Notes under the pieces: model-generated | What the model was told of the DNA's origin: nothing | Seen by the model: only the letters and a program-made list of their open reading frames with translations | Database searches by the model: none | NCBI GenBank assembly: GCA_023105745.1 | Contig: JALGQZ010000004.1 | Coordinates: 10,690,451 to 10,754,450, forward strand | Source of the DNA: Austropuccinia psidii | Lineage: Eukaryota; Basidiomycota; Pucciniomycetes; Pucciniales; Sphaerophragmiaceae | Length of the DNA: 64,000 nucleotides | Reading direction: 5' to 3' | Shown: positions 58,544 through 64,000 of the stretch, one piece after another | Numbering within the stretch: the stretch's first letter is position 1 | Layout of the letters: each line of letters starts with the position of its first letter | Position numbers and translations under genes: made by a program

Positions 58544-59199
58544 TTAAGGATTGAATTCAATTGGAAAACTTGGAAAAGAAGTAAAAGGGTGAATGGTACA
58601 TTTTTCCAAGTGAAAATTGCCATAATTTTGGAATTGAATATTGAAAAGCCAGGCCAAGATCTGTGTCCAAAATTGCAAAGTGCTCACAGAGTGGCCAAGG
58701 TGATGCTTACAACAGATAAGGGCAGAATACCCCAAAAGGTGCATACCAGGAGTGGGACTTACTGTTGGTAATTCCTCTCCCCACCGAGCACCATAAATGA
58801 ATAAAGCTTTTGAAGAATTGGAACCCGGCTTGTCAGGATATAAAGAATGGAAATATTTGACAAGTTCAGGACAATTCTTGAGGTTTTCGGCTGGTTCCCA
58901 AGTGGATCTTTCTGGGTCTTGACTGAAACCTTTCCATTCCACCAGATACCATAATTTTCTTCTCTTGAGCTTTGAGTCCAGTATTTGAGAGACTTCCCAT
59001 TCCTCTTCTTCTTCAATGATAATTGGAGGAGGAGGCTCTTGATGCCAATTTGGGATTGTTGATGTCTTGACTGGTTCCAAAAGTGAGATATGGAAGACTG
59101 GGTGGATGGAAGCTTGAGGTGGTAAGCATGAGAACTGACTTTCTTCAAGATTGGAAAAGGACCCAACCATCTTTCGGATAGTTTTTTGGTGGGTCTGGT
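58544..59199 (-). pseudogene. Chromovirus F pol: integrase end and chromodomain
   Basis: After the stop at 59200-59202 the first part is readable in the frame of 59166 (GPFPILKKVSSHAYHLKLP) and then, after a one-base shift near 59105, in the 58544-59227 frame: IHPVFHISLLEPVK, a Glu-rich linker, and the chromodomain with WEVSQILDSK, LWYLVEWKGF and STWEPAENLKN (about 58870-59010). The aromatic residues of the methyl-lysine cage (Tyr/Trp, Trp) are visible. Chromodomains of this type are known to steer integration to methylated histone H3. The frame beyond about 58800 is a tail of doubtful value. Confidence 0.88.
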
Positions 59200-60708
59200 T
59201 CATTTGATGTTCTTGGAAGAAAGCCATACCATGTCACCAGGATTGAAAACAGGTGGACTTGCTCTACCTTTATCTGCATACCTCTTAAACCGGTTTATGG
59301 CGATTTCAAGTTCTATCTTGACATCTTGCTGTACTGATTGGATTTTTGTTGATATCTTTCCAGCAGGAGTATCTTGAGTGATGTGAACTGAATCAAATTG
59401 TGGATCTCTTCCATAAACAGTGAAAAACGGTGATTGCTTGGTTGAAGAGTGATCAGAATTATTGTAGGAAAATTCAGCCAGAGGGAGCCAGGTGTTCCAA
59501 TCATCTTGATGATAAATGACATACATCCAAAGATACTGTTCTAGTATCTGATTTACCCTCTCTGTCTGTCCATCAGTTTCTGGATGATAAGCAGTTGACA
59601 GATCTCTTGAAATCTTGAGCTGCTGACAAAGATTGGTCCAAAAGGAAGAAACAAAAAGAGAACCTCTATCACTAACAATTCTTGAAGGAAGGCCATGCTT
59701 TGAGAAAATATTCTTGATGAACAAATGGGCCAAATCTAATGAAGTGATTGAAGCTACTGTTGGAATAAAAACCACGATTTTTGAGAATCTGTCCACTATG
59801 ACAAGGATTGAGTCAAAGGAATTGGACAGTGGCAATTGAGTGATGAAATCCATTGAAAGACAAATCCAAGGACCACTTGGAATTGGAAGAGGCTTGAGGA
59901 GTCCAAACTTCTTGTGATGAATATTTTTGTTTCTTGAACACTGTTGACAGGATGATATATAATCCTTGATGAATTGAATCATGCCGGACCAGTGGAAATC
60001 CCGCTTGACAAGTTTGAGAGTCTTCTCTTGGCCAGGGTGTCCAGCTAGAGGAGAATCGTGACACTTTTGAAGAATGCTGAGTTGAATTGTGGAGTCATTT
60101 GGGACTACCACCCGATCTTTGAAGAGAAGAAGTTGGGAGGAGGAATCAAGAGAATAATCTTGGACAGATTTACCTTTACCCAAATCTTCAAGGATACTTC
60201 TGTACTGAGGATCTTGCCATACTGCCTTCTGAATTGAGTCAATCAGATTTGAAAATGACTCCACCTTGACTGCAAAGAACTTTGAGGGTTGAACTTCATC
60301 TTTCTTAATGAGTTGCTGAAAATTCATTGGATTCTTGCTGATGAAATCCTCCTTCCTCTCCGGATAAACGTCGTCCCGACGTGATAAAGCATCCGGAAGA
60401 GTAGCCAGGCGGCCAGGGCGGTAAGTGATTGAGAAATGAAATTCAGAAAGGAATTCAGCCCAACGGGCTTGACGGCGAGTAAGGATCTTTGATGACATAA
60501 AGTATTGAAGAGAAGAATGATTGGTCAGAACTTCAAAAGGGGAAGACAGAGAAACAAGAAAAGCCCTCCAGCGCTTGAGAGCCCAGACTATGCCAAGGAG
60601 TTCCTTGTCATGAATCTCATAGTTGAGCTCCGCTGGAATAAGCTTGCGGCTGTCAAATGCAATGGGATGTTTTCCTGAGTCAGAGACCTGACTCAGTACA
60701 GCACCCAA
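59200..60708 (-). CDS. Chromovirus F pol: RNase H and integrase
   Basis: A 502-codon open frame starts inside RNase H (the M is internal): [15 protein letters not shown], then [10 protein letters not shown], where the usual Asp of T-D is Asn. The spacer has [15 protein letters not shown]. Integrase follows with [39 protein letters not shown] and [14 protein letters not shown], so D, D, E are complete, and [15 protein letters not shown]. It is part of one polyprotein and ends at a TGA at 59200-59202. The RNase H TN change may impair activity. Confidence 0.9.
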   Translation of the reverse strand: MGAVLSQVSDSGKHPIAFDSRKLIPAELNYEIHDKELLGIVWALKRWRAFLVSLSSPFEVLTNHSSLQYFMSSKILTRRQARWAEFLSEFHFSITYRPGRLATLPDALSRRDDVYPERKEDFISKNPMNFQQLIKKDEVQPSKFFAVKVESFSNLIDSIQKAVWQDPQYRSILEDLGKGKSVQDYSLDSSSQLLLFKDRVVVPNDSTIQLSILQKCHDSPLAGHPGQEKTLKLVKRDFHWSGMIQFIKDYISSCQQCSRNKNIHHKKFGLLKPLPIPSGPWICLSMDFITQLPLSNSFDSILVIVDRFSKIVVFIPTVASITSLDLAHLFIKNIFSKHGLPSRIVSDRGSLFVSSFWTNLCQQLKISRDLSTAYHPETDGQTERVNQILEQYLWMYVIYHQDDWNTWLPLAEFSYNNSDHSSTKQSPFFTVYGRDPQFDSVHITQDTPAGKISTKIQSVQQDVKIELEIAINRFKRYADKGRASPPVFNPGDMVWLSSKNIK

Positions 60709-62359
60709 GGCATAATCGGATGCATCGGTCTCGACAATGGTGGGTAGAGAAGGATTGGAGCGGTGGTGAAAGCCTCTTTGAGTTGATGAAACTGACTAAG
60801 AGCTTCCTCATTGAGGGGGAAACAGGAATCTCTCTTGAGGAAGCTGGTGAGTGAACTGATCTTCTTTGAATAATTCTTGATGAAACGGCGGTAAAAATTG
60901 GCAAAGCCAAGAAAGGATTGAAGTGCCTTGAGGTTTCTTGGAGGAGGCCAATTGAGAATCTTCTGGACTTTTGTTGGTCCATCTTGAGGCCTTCAGAAGA
61001 AACAACATAACCAAGGTATTCAACACTAGAAACATGAAAAAGGCATTTTGATGCCTTAGCAAAAAGATTATTGGCCCTAAGTCTGGAAAGAACAGTGGAC
61101 ACATGAGTGACATGCTCTACCTCAGACTTGGAAAATACCATAATATTGTCTAAATAAACCACAACATAAACATCAAGCAAATCTTGGAAGATATCATTGA
61201 CAAGATTTTGAAAAGAAGCAGGAGCATTGGTGAGCCCAAACGGCATAACCAAGTACTCATAACTGCCATATTTAGTTCTAAAACAGGTCAAATGTTCATC
61301 ACCCTCCTTGATTCTGAGCAGGTTATATGCACCACGCAAATCAATCTTGGAGAAGATAGAAGAACCATTAAAGACATTGAGGAGCTGATTCATAGGAGGA
61401 ACAGGATACTTGTTCTTCCTAGTAACAGCATTGAGTTTGCAGTAATCAACACACAAACGGAGGCCACCATCTTTCTTTTTGACAAAAAGAACAGGTGCTC
61501 CTGTAGAAGAGGAGCTTGGCCGGATGAAACCTTTCTCTAAATTCTCTGAAATGTAGGCCCTGAGTGTATCTGACTCTTGTTTGGATAAAGAGTAGATCAC
61601 CCCAACTGGAGGTAGAGACCCCTCCAGCTCAATATGATGATCACAGGAGCAGTGAGAAGGACGTTTCTCTGCTTTCAACTTGAAGAATACATCCAAGTAC
61701 TGGTGATAGACAGAAGGAACAACCTTCATCACGGTTTCTACTTCTTCTGGCTCTTCCTCTTCATCCCACAACTCCTCCAGGGAGTCATGATAAGATGAAG
61801 GAGGAAGGTCCATATTCCCCAATAAGAGGTGAAGTGAAAATACAGAATTATCTTCTCCAACATCTTGAATCTCTTTGAAGACTTCAGCTCTAGGAGATAG
61901 TAATGACTGTGGGGAATTAAGGGAAGGAATATGGACAGAAGACGGAAATGATGGTGTTCTAGAATCACCAGCCAGAGCTGCACAAGATTTGGCAGAAGGA
62001 AAGTCATTACGGACAGAATTAGAACAATCAGAATAGTCCAAATGAGCAGAATTAAAGGTGATCAGCCCTTGCCTCCAATCAATAGAAGGATTAAAATGAT
62101 TGAGAAAGTCAAAGCCCAATATGAATTCTTCTCCCTTGGGAGTATCAATGACTAAAAAGTCCCATTCAAAGCTTGGGAAGGAAGGGATCTCAACCATATA
62201 TTTAGTATGGTGAGTAACAAATAAGGAAGGGGACTCAGAGGAGTCCAAAATGATAAGAGGAATCTTCTCTTGGAGTTCTGACGTAGTCAATGAGTACTTG
62301 TGAACAAACTGCTTTGCAATAAATGAGTGTGTAGCACCAGAATCAATGAGAATACTTTA
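60680..62359 (-). pseudogene. Chromovirus F pol: protease and reverse transcriptase
   Basis: The protease site, an intact D-S-G-A followed by THSFI (about 62333-62347), sits just after a nonsense TAA at 62357-62359. The frame goes on to ILGFDFLNHFNP, an acidic linker, and RT: EKGFIRPSSSSTGAPVLFVKKKDGG, LCVDYCKLNAVT, SKIDLRGAYN, MPFGLTNAPASFQ. The catalytic box is YLDN (61145-61156) instead of YLDD. A one-base frameshift near 60985 breaks the thumb region; later codons continue in another frame (60808-61113) into RNase H. Confidence 0.9.
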
Positions 62360-62968
62360 AAAAACATCAGAAAGAGAAGAAAAAACAAAACATTTAAGAG
62401 AATTTTTGATACCAGTATTCAGAATGCACAATTGTGCTCTGGAAGGAAAACTGTGAAGACCATTGAACACAACATGATCTTCACTCAGGCTTTTCCCTGG
62501 CTGGGAAAACTGCCTGACGGTTGGGTAAGCTTATTTTGAGGCCTTTTGACACAGGACTCAAGACTATGCTTCCCACCACAATAGGTATACAAGCCCTCTT
62601 TGATTCTTCTCTCTTTTTCAGAACCCTTCAACTTGAAGTCCTTATTCAACAAGGAAGAATGGGGCTTGTCCCGCTTTTGAGAATGAAATTTCTTCTTATG
62701 CCTTGAGCTTGAAGAAACTTGATGATGAGAAGAGTGAGACTTCGAGGCTTCAGGCTTCTTCTCTTGATGATGATTCTTCTCCTTTTGCCTCTCATGGTAC
62801 CTGGTATCAAGTTCCAGGCTGACGTCCATTAAGTCTTGAAGATAATCAATATTTGAAGGATGGGAGGCTGATTGATCCAGAATTCTGGAGGCCAAGCCCT
62901 CCAATCCCCAATTCTTGAAACCAAACTCCTGAAATCGGCAATATATAAAGCAAGATACCCACCTTCTT
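62360..62968 (-). pseudogene. Chromovirus F gag: C-terminal part with altered zinc knuckle
   Basis: The frame 62485-62904 has a basic His/Ser/Lys linker followed by the knuckle region YTYCGGKHSLESC, in which the first Cys of CX2CX4HX4C is Tyr, so zinc binding is probably lost. Upstream frame 62829-63038 holds GDPNEVRKAEAELDGLRMKEGG and LYIADFRSLVSRIGDW, typical of chromovirus Gag. The two are joined by a shift near 62890. Nucleocapsid role inferred. Confidence 0.82.
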
Positions 62969-63733
62969 TCATCCTAAGGCCATCCAATTCTGCTTCAGCT
63001 TTTCTAACTTCATTTGGGTCTCCAAATAAAGTAAACAATTGGGATTCAAACAGTGGCCAGGAATTGAGAAGGTAACTTGAGTCTTGATTATTGAGATTGG
63101 AAAGATAAGGCTCAATCCATTTTGCAGCCCTAGATCATTATGAAAGATGAGTTGACAGGATTGAATGAAGCTTCTGACTTTGAAGGGCTGAGTCCCATCA
63201 AAGCATTGTGGAGCCTTCATAGAGGGATTCTTGAAGGCTGGTGGTCTTGATGACTCAGAGGAAGAAGCTGCTTGAAGATTGGCCATAATTTGAGTCATCT
63301 GCTGCATGATGGCCAATAAAGATGGTTCAGACTGATGAGAGACAGGCTGATCAGACTGGGCTAGAGTTGGTCCTCTGGTGCCTTCAGATGCTCCCACAGG
63401 AGCAGGAGCAGCCTCCGTGCCATTAGACTCTTCCTCTTCCACAGAATTCTCCTCCTCCTCTTCATCATCTTCACCTTGAACCTTGAGACTGGTTCTTGGA
63501 AGTCCTGGGAATCCGCCAACCACTCCTGATAATGAGATTGATCTCCTTGGCCCTCTTCCTTCCTTCCTGGATGGTGCTGCTCCTTCCAAAGTGGGTCCTC
63601 TGTCCAATCTGGCCCGCAGTTGAGAAACTGCTGGGGTACTGTCAAGAGGAGCCCTTGGAGTTGGAGTCAGAACAGCTTGAGTTCTGGCCTGAGATCTGGT
63701 CTGTCTTGCAGGAGGTGAATGTTCAACTGGCAT
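62969..63733 (-). pseudogene. Chromovirus F gag: N-terminal and capsid part
   Basis: From ATG 63733: a basic N-terminus (PPARQTRSQARTQ), a Gly/Arg region, an acidic run (EDDEEEEENSVEEEES), then QMTQIMANLQAA and CFDGTQPFKVRSFIQSCQLIF, the Gag capsid beginning. Near 63110-63130 the homologous frame is lost (after HNDLG), consistent with a small internal deletion or shift. The start is supported by its match to G at 46378. Confidence 0.87.
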
Positions 63734-64000
63734 GATTCAGGAATAATAAATCAAATAAATGAAAGGAAATTCAAAATTATCTTTAAGTAAAGAATCAACA
63801 ATCAAATCTTGAGGAAATAAATGAATCAAGTGAAAATCTTCAGGTACGTCAATAAATCAAAATCAAATGACGTCTTGAAGTCAAAATCAAATCAATGTCT
63901 TGAAGTAAATCAATGAATCAAATCAATCACAATCAAATCAAATCAAAATCTTGCAGAAAATCAATCAATCAAAATGAATTCTTGATGTGAATAATCAGCA
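63734..64000 (-). other. 5' leader of chromovirus F (partial), repeat-rich
   Basis: The non-coding stretch consists largely of variants of AATCAAATCA with CTTGAAG-type spacers as written. It corresponds to the leader of G (45685-46377) in reverse. The 5' LTR lies outside. Confidence 0.65.

Larger units (their letters stand above)
56348..64000 (-). mobile_element. Chromovirus F: gypsy element with chromodomain, 5' end off-window
   Basis: From right to left on the minus strand: leader (63734-64000), gag, CCHC region, protease, RT, RNase H, integrase, chromodomain, a repeated tail, polypurine tract and 3' LTR. Gene order and the chromodomain place it with the chromoviruses. It is younger than H, because it interrupts an LTR of H. 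The gag and pol reading frames contain frameshifts and stops. Confidence 0.92.

Noticed and set aside
63496..63735. Plus-strand frame opposite F gag
   Set aside because: It is antisense to the F gag N-terminus, which is confirmed by alignment with G.
1..64000. RIP-like mutation as the cause of the stops
   Set aside because: Lesions include many indels and non C-to-T/G-to-A changes (for example Asp to Tyr in A and E), so no clear RIP pattern is visible. A dinucleotide index would be needed to test it.
1..64000. tRNA, rRNA or CRISPR array
   Set aside because: I found no cloverleaf-like segment, no rRNA core sequence and no evenly spaced repeat-spacer series by eye. A short tRNA could still be missed without a covariance search.

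Overview
The window is a solid block of Ty3/gypsy-type LTR retrotransposons and their remains. I see no host gene, rRNA, tRNA, CRISPR array or prokaryotic operon. The DNA is A+T-rich, the LTRs are long (about 1.4-2.2 kb), and every open frame of note reads as gag or pol. Frames such as the 'GHNE..EITTPV' reverse transcriptase block, the C-terminal chromodomain-like tail, and the companion chromodomain-bearing (chromovirus) family resemble the gypsy load of very large rust-fungus genomes (Pucciniales, perhaps Austropuccinia psidii). The species guess is from memory and is only an inference; a basidiomycete fungus is the safer statement.

Layout, left to right. Element C (+) starts off-window and ends at 28094. 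It carries two later insertions: element A (-, 1650-11725, duplication attac) in its gag, and element B (+, 12209-23054, duplication tggca) between its nucleocapsid and protease regions. C itself sits in the RT region of element D (-, 28095-~33268). Element E (-, ~33270-37315) follows as a C-family relative that lost most of gag and the protease. Then come a truncated chromovirus LTR (37316-~38588), element I (+, ~38590-44599; C-family, with a solo C-family LTR at 39744-41139 inside it), a chromovirus fragment G (+, 44600-46709), element H (-, 46710-~56347) inserted into the gag of G, and chromovirus F (-, 56348 to beyond 64000) inserted into an LTR of H.

Three related lineages can be told apart. 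A, B/D and H share LTR termini (TGTGAGCC at the start, CCTTACA at the end) and a primer-binding-like segment. C/E/I have LTRs TGTCAGCC...CTGACA. F/G and the LTR at 37316 belong to a chromovirus with a clear chromodomain. In the first two lineages pol runs nucleocapsid knuckle, protease, RT, RNase H, integrase, chromodomain-like tail, and the 3' LTR follows a purine-rich tract. All copies are broken by nonsense codons, frameshifts or deletions, and several have lost catalytic residues (protease and RT of A, RT of B, E and F). H is the least damaged.

Most unusual observations: a two-deep nest with matching target-site duplications; a CCCAAAG heptamer at the end of a first gag frame in both B and H, where the -1 frame opens into the rest of gag-pol; open frames inside LTRs that recur in separately inserted copies; an internally deleted C-family derivative (E); and junctions (33270, 37315, 38590) that are not simple insertions and look like recombination between elements.
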